In this document: one piece after another, positions 37,628 through 49,246 of the stretch
Layout of the letters: every line of letters begins with the position of its first letter
Numbering within the stretch: the first letter of the stretch is position 1
Origin: Neptunomonas antarctica
Lineage (GTDB): Bacteria; Pseudomonadota; Gammaproteobacteria; Pseudomonadales; Balneatricaceae
Reading direction: 5' to 3'
Assembly (NCBI RefSeq): GCF_001305295.1
Contig: NZ_LJSI01000015.1
Location: forward strand, 62,001 to 126,000
Length of the DNA stretch: 64,000 nt
Notes under the pieces: generated by a model
The model's database searches: none
What the model was told of the DNA's origin: nothing
Seen by the model: the letters and a program-made list of their open reading frames with translations, nothing else
Translations under genes and position numbers: made by a program

Positions 37628-38470
37628 ATGAACGACACAACAACGGCTACACAGAACTTATCTGGTGACTCAGTGACTCAGCCGGTACTCTTTATACCTC
37701 ATGGCGCAGGGCCATGCTTCTTTATGGACTGGCAGCCGTCCGACACTTTCGACGGCATGGCTGTTTTTCTTAAAAATATCGCTAGCCACTTGCCAGAACG
37801 CCCAAAGGCAATTTTGATCATTAGCGCTCATTGGCAAGCGTCTGCCTTCAGCGTGACCAGTGGAGTGAAGCCCGAACTGATTTATGATTATTACGGCTTC
37901 CCTGATCATACTTATGAGCTGGCTTATCCTGCGGCTGGCGCACCAATATTGGCTGAACAGGTTAGCACTATGCTCTCTAAGGCAGGTTTAAGCAGTGAGC
38001 AGGATGCTTCGAGAGGTTTTGACCATGGCATGTTCATCCCTTTAAAGCTGATGTTCCCTGACGCTGATATTCCGGTGGTGCAACTGTCGTTACGTAGCGA
38101 TCTTGACTCAGAGTCGCATCTGGCTGCAGGCAAGGCACTCGCATCGTTGCGAGAAGAAGGAGTCTTGATCATTGGCAGTGGCATGAGTTTTCATAATATG
38201 CGGGGCTTCGGCGATACAAATTTCACCGTGCCGTCGCAGGCTTTTGATGAGTGGTTGACCAAGACCATTGAAGCCACACCAGAGCAGAGATTTACGGGCC
38301 TTCGTGACTGGGCTCATGCGCCATATGCGCTGCAGTGCCATCCGTCAGGCGGTGAAGAGCACCTGATACCACTGATGGTGGTTGCAGGCGCTGCCGGTGC
38401 AGACCGAGGTAGCAAAATTTATTCGCAACAGGTGCTCAAGACTCAGTTATCGGCATTCCGTTTTGGCTGA
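37628..38470 (+). CDS. DODA-type class III extradiol dioxygenase family protein (YgiD-like)
   Basis: A 280-residue protein of the LigB/DODA family, whose members open catechol rings with non-haem metal. Metal-binding residues sit in FIPHGAGPC (near residue 24), ISAHWQASAF (near 66) and FDHGMFIPLKLMFP (near 133). The C-terminal HPSGGEEHLIPLMVVAGAA (near 238) carries the conserved general-acid His. E. coli YgiD acts on DOPA in vitro; the physiological substrate is unknown. GGAGC precedes the ATG. The divergent LysR gene is the likely regulator. Confidence 0.88.
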   Translation: MNDTTTATQNLSGDSVTQPVLFIPHGAGPCFFMDWQPSDTFDGMAVFLKNIASHLPERPKAILIISAHWQASAFSVTSGVKPELIYDYYGFPDHTYELAYPAAGAPILAEQVSTMLSKAGLSSEQDASRGFDHGMFIPLKLMFPDADIPVVQLSLRSDLDSESHLAAGKALASLREEGVLIIGSGMSFHNMRGFGDTNFTVPSQAFDEWLTKTIEATPEQRFTGLRDWAHAPYALQCHPSGGEEHLIPLMVVAGAAGADRGSKIYSQQVLKTQLSAFRFG

Positions 38471-38524
38471 GCCTGAACCTGAGCAACACATGTTGCAAAC
38501 CATTTAAAAGATCAAAACTGATCT

Positions 38525-39892
38525 TCACTTGCCAATACAAAAGCTTGAAAAAATTCTGCCCAATAGGTCGTCATTACTGAACTGCCCGGTAATTTCGCTT
38601 AGGGCTTGCTGAGCTTGTCTGAGGTCTTCTGCGAGTAATTCCCCCGCGCCGTTGTGGATAAGTTGATCGCGTCCGGTTTCCAGCAATTGGGCAGCGGTAT
38701 TTAGCGCTTCAAGGTGACGGCGGCGTGCCAGGAATCCGCCTTCAGTGGTCGCCTGGTAACCCATACAGGTTTTAAGGTGCTCTCTGAGGGTGTCTATCCC
38801 CTGCCCGTCTTTAGCTGAAAGGTTAATCAGGGTGTGGCCGTGCACGTCTTGCAGGCCGTATCCTTCGCCGCTAAGATCTGATTTGTTACGTATGACGGTG
38901 ATCTTGCTTTGGTCTTGTAGCTGGTCGACAAACTCCGGCCATATCTGATGTGGATCATCGGCATGAGTTTTGGTGCTATCGACCATTAATAAAACCCGAT
39001 CCGCTTTGTGAATCTCATCCCAGGCACGGCTGATACCAATACGTTCGACTTCATCCGGGGCATCGCGTAGCCCGGCTGTATCTATGATGTGCAGTGGCAT
39101 ACCGTCGATGTGGATATGTTCTCGGAGTACGTCACGCGTGGTACCGGCGATATCGGTGACAATGGCGGTTTCGCGTCCTGCCAGCGCGTTAAGCAGGCTG
39201 GATTTTCCAGCATTCGGGCGCCCGGCAATAACAACACTCATACCTTCACGGATCAGGCTGCCTTGTTTAGCTTCTTTTAGCACGGCGTCCAGATTAGCGA
39301 TAATCGCGTACAGGTCACCGAGTACTTTACCGTCTGCCAGAAAATCGATCTCCTCTTCAGGAAAATCGATGGCCGCTTCAACGTAGATACGTAATTGGAT
39401 AAGTGACTCAACCAAAGTATCGATACGACGCGAGAATGCGCCCTGCAAAGAGCGTAGTGCGCACCGTGCCGCCTGTTGTGAGGAGCTATCGATCAGGTCG
39501 GCGATGGCTTCGGCTTGTGCAAGATCGAGCTTGTCGTTGAGGAAAGCGCGTTCGGAAAACTCACCTGGCCTGGCCAGTCGGGCCCCGAGTGATTGAACTC
39601 TCTGTAATAGAAAATCCATGACAACCGGTCCACCGTGACCTTGTAGTTCAAGTATATCTTCACCCGTAAAAGAGTGTGGGCCAGGAAAATATAACGCTAT
39701 ACCTTCATCCAGTTCATTACCTTGCTCATCTTTAAAAGCACCATAATGAGCATAACGAGGCTTAGGAATATGCCCCAGTACGGATTCAGCAATCTCCGCT
39801 GCTTTAGGACCTGAAACACGAATAATACCTACACCGCCACGCCCGGGGGCTGTTGCTTGTGCTGCAATGGTTTCTTGTGTTGTCAGGCTCAT
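38525..39892 (-). CDS. mnmE: tRNA modification GTPase MnmE (TrmE)
   Basis: A 455-residue GTPase partner of MnmG for cmnm5U34 synthesis. N-terminal tetrahydrofolate-binding domain with [14 protein letters not shown] (near 17) and [14 protein letters not shown] (near 75). G domain: G1 GRPNAGKSS (near 223), G2/G3 GTTRDVL and DTAGLRDA (near 250-275), G4 RNKSDLS (near 335). It ends with the essential CIGK motif. It follows yidC, separated by a terminator. An exact DnaA 9-mer lies inside at 38653-38661. mnmG is 35.6 kb away rather than next to it. Confidence 0.97.
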   Translation of the reverse strand: MSLTTQETIAAQATAPGRGGVGIIRVSGPKAAEIAESVLGHIPKPRYAHYGAFKDEQGNELDEGIALYFPGPHSFTGEDILELQGHGGPVVMDFLLQRVQSLGARLARPGEFSERAFLNDKLDLAQAEAIADLIDSSSQQAARCALRSLQGAFSRRIDTLVESLIQLRIYVEAAIDFPEEEIDFLADGKVLGDLYAIIANLDAVLKEAKQGSLIREGMSVVIAGRPNAGKSSLLNALAGRETAIVTDIAGTTRDVLREHIHIDGMPLHIIDTAGLRDAPDEVERIGISRAWDEIHKADRVLLMVDSTKTHADDPHQIWPEFVDQLQDQSKITVIRNKSDLSGEGYGLQDVHGHTLINLSAKDGQGIDTLREHLKTCMGYQATTEGGFLARRRHLEALNTAAQLLETGRDQLIHNGAGELLAEDLRQAQQALSEITGQFSNDDLLGRIFSSFCIGK

Positions 39893-39919
39893 AGGTACTC
39901 CGTTTTCTTAGGGGGATTG

Positions 39920-39947
39920 AAAAAGGCTCCCGTAGGAGCCTTTTTTT
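39920..39947 (-). terminator. Intrinsic terminator between yidC and mnmE
   Basis: An 11-bp stem, AAAAAGGCTCC (39920-39930) and GGAGCCTTTTT (39935-39945), with a 4-nt loop and T tracts readable in both directions. It lies 13 bp past the yidC stop, so it should reduce read-through into mnmE, which begins 28 bp further on. Confidence 0.82.
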
Positions 39948-39960
39948 ACATCAAGCTATG

Positions 39961-41637
39961 TTAAGTCTTGACCGGTTCGGCTTCAATCTGTTTGTTGATT
40001 ACGTATTGCTGTGCAATCGACAGAATATTGTTCACTACCCAGTACAGCGTCAGACCTGCAGGGAACCATAAGAAGAAGAATGTAAACATGATAGGCAACA
40101 TCTTCATCACTTTGGCTTGCATAGGATCTGGTGGTGCAGGGTTCAGCGATTGCTGAATAAACATACTCACGCCCATAATAATAGGCAGAATAAAGTAAGG
40201 ATCTTTAGTTGAAAGATCGGTCAGGTAGAGAAAGTCAGCCTGACGTAATTCAACAGATTCCATCAGAACCCAGTACAGAGAGATGAAGATCGGCATCTGT
40301 GCCACGATAGGTAAACAACCACCTAGCGGATTGATCTTCTCTTTTTTGTACAACTCCATCATCACCTGAGACATCTTTTGACGATCATCGCCATGCAGTA
40401 CTTTCAGGCGCGCCATCTCAGGGCCAAATTTACGCATTTTGGCCATAGATTTAAATGCTTTAGCATTTAGCTGGAAGAGTAACGCTTTCACTAGAAGCGT
40501 GATGCAAATAATAGTCAGCCCCCAGTTACCAACCACACCATGAATCCATTTCAGCAGGATATATAGAGGCGATGCGATCCACCACAACCAGCCGAAATCG
40601 AGCGTGCGATCCAGCATTGGTGCCGCTGCTTCCATCTGGTCTACATCTTTAGGGCCGGCATAGAAAGACGCTGAGACTGTTTTTTCACCGCCAGCAGGGA
40701 CTTCAAAAGAAGGAGAAACAAAACCAGCAATGTAGTTGTCATTTAACTTACGGGTGCTGTAAGTGTACTCAGCACCCGCGCCAGGCGCAGGAATCCAGGC
40801 ACTTAAAAAGTAGTGCTGAACCATGGCTGCCCAGCCATCAACGGAGGTTGACTTGAAGTTAGCTTCATCAACATCATCAAAAGAGTATTTTTTGTACTTA
40901 TCTTCAGTGATAGAGAAGACAGGCCCAAGATAAGACTGCATACCCATATCAGTAGATGAGTTTGGATCTGGACTTTTGTCGCGTTTGATCTGCGCAAAAA
41001 GATTGGCCGCAAATGGCTTGCTGGATCCATTATTGACGATATATTCCTGGCCGATAGTGTAAGAGCCTTTCGAAAATATATATCGCTTAGTTATGTTAAC
41101 GCCGTTTTCGTCTGTCAGCAGTAAATCTACATTAATGCTGTCCTGGTCATCCAGTATGTATTGGCTCTTCTCTACTGAATAGGTAGGGCGTCCGGCTGGA
41201 TTTGCATCCGGGCCGTCAGGACCAACCAGGCCACTCTGAGAAACATAAGTGCGGGTAGGTGTTTGTTCCAGAAGAATAAAAGGTAGGTCGCTGCCGAGAG
41301 TAGCTTTATAGGCAGGCAATGCTACCTGAATAATATCGCCGCCTTTAGCATCGATAAGAACGTCCAGAACATCTGTTTTTACAGTAATAAGCTGCGTTGA
41401 AGCGTTTGCTACAGGTTTAATACCGGTTGTCGGTAAATCTCCCGGGCTATTGCTTGAACTGGTGGGGCTAACTGTAGTTGGAAGGTCGCTGCTTGTTGAT
41501 GTACTGCCATAGACAGAAACAGAAGCAACAGGGGTTTGTGCTATTTGTTGCTGACCGTAATCATCATTCCACTGTAAAACCAGCATGTATGAGATAAGCG
41601 CTAGAGCGGCAACCAGTATGACTCGCTGTACATCCAT
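39961..41637 (-). CDS. yidC: Membrane protein insertase YidC
   Basis: A 558-residue Oxa1-family insertase. The N-terminal membrane segment (about 5-22) is followed by a low-complexity S/T/P linker with DLPTT twice (about 45-75). A large periplasmic P1 domain follows to about 340, then the five-helix core: WIHGVVGNWGLTIICITLLVKA near 368, MAKMRKFGPEMARLKVLHGDD near 399 and GGCLPIVAQMPIFISLYWVL near 442. It inserts and folds inner-membrane proteins. It starts 13 bp after rnpA; no yidD lies between them, unlike the usual order. Confidence 0.96.
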   Translation of the reverse strand: MDVQRVILVAALALISYMLVLQWNDDYGQQQIAQTPVASVSVYGSTSTSSDLPTTVSPTSSSNSPGDLPTTGIKPVANASTQLITVKTDVLDVLIDAKGGDIIQVALPAYKATLGSDLPFILLEQTPTRTYVSQSGLVGPDGPDANPAGRPTYSVEKSQYILDDQDSINVDLLLTDENGVNITKRYIFSKGSYTIGQEYIVNNGSSKPFAANLFAQIKRDKSPDPNSSTDMGMQSYLGPVFSITEDKYKKYSFDDVDEANFKSTSVDGWAAMVQHYFLSAWIPAPGAGAEYTYSTRKLNDNYIAGFVSPSFEVPAGGEKTVSASFYAGPKDVDQMEAAAPMLDRTLDFGWLWWIASPLYILLKWIHGVVGNWGLTIICITLLVKALLFQLNAKAFKSMAKMRKFGPEMARLKVLHGDDRQKMSQVMMELYKKEKINPLGGCLPIVAQMPIFISLYWVLMESVELRQADFLYLTDLSTKDPYFILPIIMGVSMFIQQSLNPAPPDPMQAKVMKMLPIMFTFFFLWFPAGLTLYWVVNNILSIAQQYVINKQIEAEPVKT

Positions 41638-41650
41638 AGATTTAAGACCG

Positions 41651-42028
41651 TTAATCCTGCTTGTTAAGTACGTTTTTGGCTTTTTTATTTAACCGGGACC
41701 AGCATTTTTCTGCCAGGCGATTTAAATCGCTAGCACTCATGTCGCCAAGTCCGGGCCGAGCCAGAATAATCATATCGACAGGGGGTAAATCGTGTTGTTT
41801 AAGACGAAATGATTCGCGAATGATACGCCGAACATGATTACGTTTCACTGCTCTGCGAACATTCTTTTTAGAAATAACAAACCCGAGACGAGGATGTTCG
41901 AGTCCGTTGAGGCGGGCTAGTATAAGGATTCGCTGCTCAGGTACTTTGATAGTGACACTATCAAATACCTTTTGAAAATCCCCGGCAGTCAGCAGGCGCA
42001 GCTGTCGGGGATATCCGAATTCGGTCAT
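41651..42028 (-). CDS. rnpA: Ribonuclease P protein component RnpA
   Basis: A 125-residue basic protein subunit of RNase P, which matures tRNA 5' ends. The conserved RNR-type motif is RRAVKRNHVRRIIRESFR near residue 56, and LGFVISKKNVRRAVKRN precedes it. It lies 30 bp after rpmH and 13 bp before yidC. The C-terminus ends LNKKAKNVLNKQD. Normally the yidD gene overlaps or follows this 3' end, but there is no space for it here. Confidence 0.96.
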   Translation of the reverse strand: MTEFGYPRQLRLLTAGDFQKVFDSVTIKVPEQRILILARLNGLEHPRLGFVISKKNVRRAVKRNHVRRIIRESFRLKQHDLPPVDMIILARPGLGDMSASDLNRLAEKCWSRLNKKAKNVLNKQD

Positions 42029-42058
42029 TCAATTACCAGACCCGGTCGCTGTCTATAA

Positions 42059-42193
42059 TTAAGCAGACAGACGTGCGCGGCCTTTTGCACGGCGGCGATT
42101 GATAACAGCGCGACCACTTTTAGTTGCCATGCGAGCACGGAAACCGTGAGTACGAGCACGTTTTAAAACGCTTGGTTGAAAAGTTCTTTTCAT
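42059..42193 (-). CDS. rpmH: 50S ribosomal protein L34 RpmH
   Basis: A complete 44-residue reading frame on the minus strand, starting ATG at 42191-42193 and ending TAA at 42059. It translates as [20 protein letters not shown]..., followed by [19 protein letters not shown] and ending ARLSA. That is the standard L34 sequence. It heads the rpmH-rnpA-yidC operon and is divergent from dnaA. Confidence 0.98.
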   Translation of the reverse strand: MKRTFQPSVLKRARTHGFRARMATKSGRAVINRRRAKGRARLSA

Positions 42194-42670
42194 GAGATTC
42201 AGTCCTACTATTAACGTAACGCTTGGTATTAGTGCTCGGTTATTAGCTAGCTGAAGCTTTACAGAGCAAAATTAAGACGCGAAATTCTAGTGAATTTATT
42301 ATGATTATTCAAATGCTTTTTTAGTTAATCGTGTAAACAGTTCAATTATAGCGTGTAGGCTAGGATTTTTTACGGCGGGGCAGTGAAAATTGAATAACAA
42401 TGTTCATAAGCTTGTAGGTTCTTTTAAAACAACAACTTATCCTGTGAGTAACATGTTAGATATGATGTTTATTTGTTGTATATAAGTCTAAAAAATTCTA
42501 AAAAACACCTATAATTCAAAAGATTAAATAGTTTTTTTTATTTTTAATTTTAATTGTTAATATTCTCTGCTGTCGTGTGGATAAGTGATGTTTATCAATG
42601 TAGAATAGCCGCTATATAACAATTACTTATGTTGTTTTTAGTACATTTTTATCATTTTTGCGGAGAATCT
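42194..42670. promoter_or_regulatory. rpmH-dnaA divergent intergenic region with a DnaA box
   Basis: These 477 bp are AT-rich and hold the divergent promoters of rpmH and dnaA. One exact DnaA box (TGTGGATAA) is at 42576-42584, about 90 bp before the dnaA ATG, a position suited to autoregulation. With only one exact box here against a cluster beside mnmG, I do not consider this the main origin, though it may be a remnant of an ancestral one. Confidence 0.6.
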
Positions 42671-44179
42671 ATGTCGGGAGATTTGTGGGAACGATGTTTG
42701 CCTAGTTTGCAAAGCGAATTCCCTGCCCAGCAGTATAATACCTGGATTCGTCCCTTAAGTGCTGAAGACAGCACGGGTCCGGCACTGGTTCTGCTTGCCC
42801 CTAATAGATTTGTTCGTGATTGGGTGAATGATAAATTTTTGTCCCGCATAAGGCAGGTCGTATGTGATGTTTCCGGCGATGTCAGTGCTGATGTGCGTGT
42901 AGAAATTAACTCGGCCGAATCCGGTTCTGCGACATCCCGGCGCATGCCTATGCCTCCAAGGCCGCGTCCTGTAGCTCCTCCCGCGTCTGTTTATGTTGCC
43001 CCTACTCCTTATGAAGCGGCTCAGTCTGACTCGCGCGCACCTGATAATGTGAGTGCTTACTCCCGCTCTGTTACCTCTAATCAGCCGCCTCAGCTTGAAC
43101 TTGATGTGGGTTTGATTGAGCCTGCAAGGACAGTTGATGTCGAAGGTGGATTACGCCATCAGTCGAATTTAAATCGGGCATTTACGTTCGAGTCTTTTGT
43201 GCAAGGTAAGTCTAATCAGCTAGCTTTGGCGGCGGCGCAACAGGTTGCTGATAACCCGGGCGGTGCTTATAACCCACTGTTTATATACGGTGGTGTCGGC
43301 TTGGGTAAAACCCATCTGATGCATGCTGTTGGCATGGAGATGTTGCGTCAGAACCCTAATGCCCGCATCGTTTATCTGCACTCTGAACGCTTTGTTGCTG
43401 ACATGGTTAAAGCACTGCAGTTGAATGCGATCAATGACTTCAAGCGCTATTATCGTTCTGTCGATGCGCTGCTGATCGATGATATTCAGTTTTTTGCCGG
43501 TAAAGAGCGGTCTCAGGAAGAGTTTTTCCATACCTTCAATGCGTTACTTGAAGGGGGTCAGCAAATGATTTTGACCAGTGATCGTTACCCGAAAGAGATA
43601 ATCGGCGTGGAAGAACGCCTTAAGTCTCGTTTCGGTTGGGGATTAACCGTAGCTGTGGAGCCACCAGAGCTGGAAACGCGGGCGGCAATCGTGATGAAGA
43701 AGGCTGAAGAGGCAAAAATTATCTTGCCAGATGATGCTGCTTTCTTCCTCGCGCAAAAGATTCGTTCCAATGTCCGTGAGCTTGAGGGAGCCCTGAAACG
43801 GGTGATCGCGAACGCACATTTTACAGGTAATGCAATAACCACGCCTTTCATTAAAGAATCATTGAAAGACTTGCTGGCATTACAGGACAAACAAGTTAGT
43901 ATTGACAATATTCAGCGGGTAGTCGCCGAGTATTACAAGATCAAGATATCCGATTTGTTATCGAAGCGCAGAAGTCGCTCGGTAGCACGTCCGCGTCAGG
44001 TGGCGATGAGTATTTCCAAAGAATTGACCAATCATAGTTTGCCTGAGATTGGTAATGCCTTTGGCGGTCGCGATCATACGACGGTGTTACATGCTTGCCG
44101 TAAAATAAAAGAGTTACGGGAAAGCGAACCGGATATCCGAGAGGATTATCAGAACCTGCTACGTCATCTGACGGCGTAG
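42671..44179 (+). CDS. dnaA: Chromosomal replication initiator DnaA
   Basis: A 502-residue initiator. Domain I starts [21 protein letters not shown] variable proline-rich domain II follows (about 95-165), then the AAA+ domain with Walker [11 protein letters not shown] (near 203), Walker [13 protein letters not shown] (near 262) and sensor II. Domain IV has the DNA-binding signature [15 protein letters not shown] near 470. I choose the ATG at 42671, with GGAG 6 nt before it (MSGDLWERC); the reading from 42629 adds 14 residues of doubtful value. dnaN follows after 27 bp. Confidence 0.97.
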   Translation: MSGDLWERCLPSLQSEFPAQQYNTWIRPLSAEDSTGPALVLLAPNRFVRDWVNDKFLSRIRQVVCDVSGDVSADVRVEINSAESGSATSRRMPMPPRPRPVAPPASVYVAPTPYEAAQSDSRAPDNVSAYSRSVTSNQPPQLELDVGLIEPARTVDVEGGLRHQSNLNRAFTFESFVQGKSNQLALAAAQQVADNPGGAYNPLFIYGGVGLGKTHLMHAVGMEMLRQNPNARIVYLHSERFVADMVKALQLNAINDFKRYYRSVDALLIDDIQFFAGKERSQEEFFHTFNALLEGGQQMILTSDRYPKEIIGVEERLKSRFGWGLTVAVEPPELETRAAIVMKKAEEAKIILPDDAAFFLAQKIRSNVRELEGALKRVIANAHFTGNAITTPFIKESLKDLLALQDKQVSIDNIQRVVAEYYKIKISDLLSKRRSRSVARPRQVAMSISKELTNHSLPEIGNAFGGRDHTTVLHACRKIKELRESEPDIREDYQNLLRHLTA

Positions 44180-44206
44180 TATTGGAGCGGAATAGGATAG
44201 GTTGCC

Positions 44207-45310
44207 ATGAGATTCGTTATTTCACGAGAAGCACTGATTAAACCGCTGCAATTAGTAGCGGGTGTAGTGGAGCGTCGTCAGACACTTCCAGTGCTATCCA
44301 ATATTTTATTGGTGGCGGAAGATCATAAACTGTCTATGACAGGGACCGATCTTGAGGTTGAGCTGGTTGGTAGTGTGGTACTGGATGAACCGGCAGAGCC
44401 TGGTTCCATTACGGTACCCGCACGTAAGTTAATGGATATCTGTAAATCATTACCCGATGACTCTCAGATTGAAATGGCGCTGACGGGTCAGAAAATGGTT
44501 ATCAAGTCCGGTCGTAGTCGTTTTACCCTTTCTACGCTGCCGGCGGCTGATTTTCCTAATGTTGAAGATAGTCCACAGACATTTGACCTGACATTGTCAC
44601 AGGGGCAGCTTCGTTACCTGATAGAACAAACGGGCTTCTCGATGGCCCAGCAGGATGTGCGTTATTACCTGAACGGCATGTTGTTGGAAATCGCAGATGG
44701 TTCGTTGCGTACTGTTGCAACCGACGGGCATCGTCTCGCTACGAGTGTCACCGCGGTTGAAACAGATCAGCAAGCGGCACAGCAGATTATTGTTCCGCGT
44801 AAAGGGATTCTTGAGCTGGCTCGTTTGCTACAGCATGGCGATGAACCGTTGAAGCTGGTTATTGGCGCTAATCATATCCGTGCTCATGTAGGTGACTTTA
44901 TTTTCACCTCTAAGCTAGTAGACGGAAAATTCCCGGATTATCAGCGCGTTATTCCCCGTAATGGTAATAAGTTCGTATTAGGTGATCGCCAGGCGCTGCG
45001 TAAAGTGTTCAGCCGTATCGCGATTCTGTCGAATGAAAAATACCGTGGTGTGCGTTTGTCTCTGACCAGTGGGTTTCTGCAGGTGATGGCAAATAACCCT
45101 GAGCAAGAAGAAGCGGAAGAAACGATTGCTATTGATTATGAGGGAGATTCCCTTGAGATCGGTTTCAATGTTAACTACTTGCTGGATGCATTATCCATCC
45201 TGAACTCTGATATTGTTCGTTTTACACTGTCTGATTCTAATAGCAGTGCATTGATCGAATCTGAAGATGAGCAGGGTAATCTCTACGTTGTTATGCCAAT
45301 GCGCATGTAA
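44207..45310 (+). CDS. dnaN: DNA polymerase III beta sliding clamp DnaN
   Basis: A 367-residue sliding clamp with the three-domain layout. MRFVISREALIKPLQ opens domain 1, the TLPVLSNILL motif is near 25, KGILELARLL near 203, and the C-terminal YVVMPMRM ends the partner-binding pocket. It follows dnaA at 27 bp, the conserved order. Downstream it is separated from recF by a strong hairpin. Confidence 0.97.
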   Translation: MRFVISREALIKPLQLVAGVVERRQTLPVLSNILLVAEDHKLSMTGTDLEVELVGSVVLDEPAEPGSITVPARKLMDICKSLPDDSQIEMALTGQKMVIKSGRSRFTLSTLPAADFPNVEDSPQTFDLTLSQGQLRYLIEQTGFSMAQQDVRYYLNGMLLEIADGSLRTVATDGHRLATSVTAVETDQQAAQQIIVPRKGILELARLLQHGDEPLKLVIGANHIRAHVGDFIFTSKLVDGKFPDYQRVIPRNGNKFVLGDRQALRKVFSRIAILSNEKYRGVRLSLTSGFLQVMANNPEQEEAEETIAIDYEGDSLEIGFNVNYLLDALSILNSDIVRFTLSDSNSSALIESEDEQGNLYVVMPMRM

Positions 45311-45322
45311 GACAGGATAATC

Positions 45323-45350
45323 AGCGTGAAGCCTGATGGGGCTTCACGCT
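45323..45350 (+). promoter_or_regulatory. Perfect hairpin in the dnaN-recF junction, over the recF ribosome-binding region
   Basis: An 11-bp perfect stem, AGCGTGAAGCC (45323-45333) and GGCTTCACGCT (45340-45350), with a 6-nt loop. It ends 7 nt before the recF ATG. No Shine-Dalgarno sequence lies between the stem and the ATG, and no U tract follows. Confidence 0.7.
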
Positions 45351-45357
45351 AAAATTT

Positions 45358-48884
<3,527 letters not shown>

Positions 48885-48901
48885 CTTCTGTTTGTGTAAA
48901 A

Positions 48902-48963
48902 TCTCATGAAAGATGAAATGCCGCCTCACTAGTGTGAAACGGCGTCTCATGAGAGATGAAATG
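48902..48963. repeat. 19-bp direct repeat flanking a small inverted repeat after gyrB
   Basis: TCTCATGAAAGATGAAATG (48902-48920) recurs at 48945-48963 as TCTCATGAGAGATGAAATG (one difference). Between them, GCCG...CGGC arms enclose the palindrome CACTAGTG. The unit lies between the gyrB stop and its terminator and so is transcribed with gyrB. Confidence 0.7.
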
Positions 48964-48969
48964 TGCAAT

Positions 48970-48997
48970 AAAAAGGCAGCCTATTGGCTGCCTTTTT
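48970..48997 (+). terminator. Intrinsic terminator of the dnaA-dnaN-recF-gyrB operon
   Basis: A perfect 12-bp stem, AAAAAGGCAGCC (48970-48981) and GGCTGCCTTTTT (48986-48997), with a TATT loop and a T tail, 85 bp after gyrB. Confidence 0.88.
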
Positions 48998-49192
48998 CGT
49001 TATGTTTTTAATAGGCTGTGTTGCCGCTGAGCCTCTTATTGGATCTTTACTGGAAATCAGTTAGGCTTCCGGCTGAAAAATCAGCCAATATTTTTACCTA
49101 AAACTATATTAACTCTTTCTCTTTCTATAAATGGATTTTACAGATTTGAAGCTATGCTACTCCGTCTTCTTAAATGGCCATACGCATACAAA

Positions 49193-49215
49193 AAACCACT
49201 CTTATAGAGTGGTTT
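49193..49215 (-). terminator. Intrinsic terminator downstream of nhaA
   Basis: A perfect 10-bp stem, AAACCACTCT (49193-49202) and AGAGTGGTTT (49206-49215), with a 3-nt loop. Reading the minus strand, it is followed by a T run. It lies 32 bp past the nhaA end. The 48998-49192 stretch between the two terminators holds nothing recognisable. Confidence 0.8.
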
Positions 49216-49246
49216 GATGTTTATGGAGACGTGTTATCCCAATGAA

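Noticed and set aside
39084-39386. Open frame on the plus strand inside mnmE
   Set aside because: It is antisense to a well-conserved gene, has no plausible start signal and no protein features; similar shadow frames occur under most genes here.
42194-42670. rpmH-dnaA gap as the main replication origin
   Set aside because: Only one exact DnaA box is present there, against a cluster of at least nine exact or near-exact boxes beside mnmG. It is better read as a promoter region with DnaA autoregulation.
48930-48945. parS-like half site in the repeat after gyrB (GTGTGAAAC)
   Set aside because: It has the GTGAAAC arm but CACTAGTG instead of the CACGTG core, so it does not meet the parS consensus.
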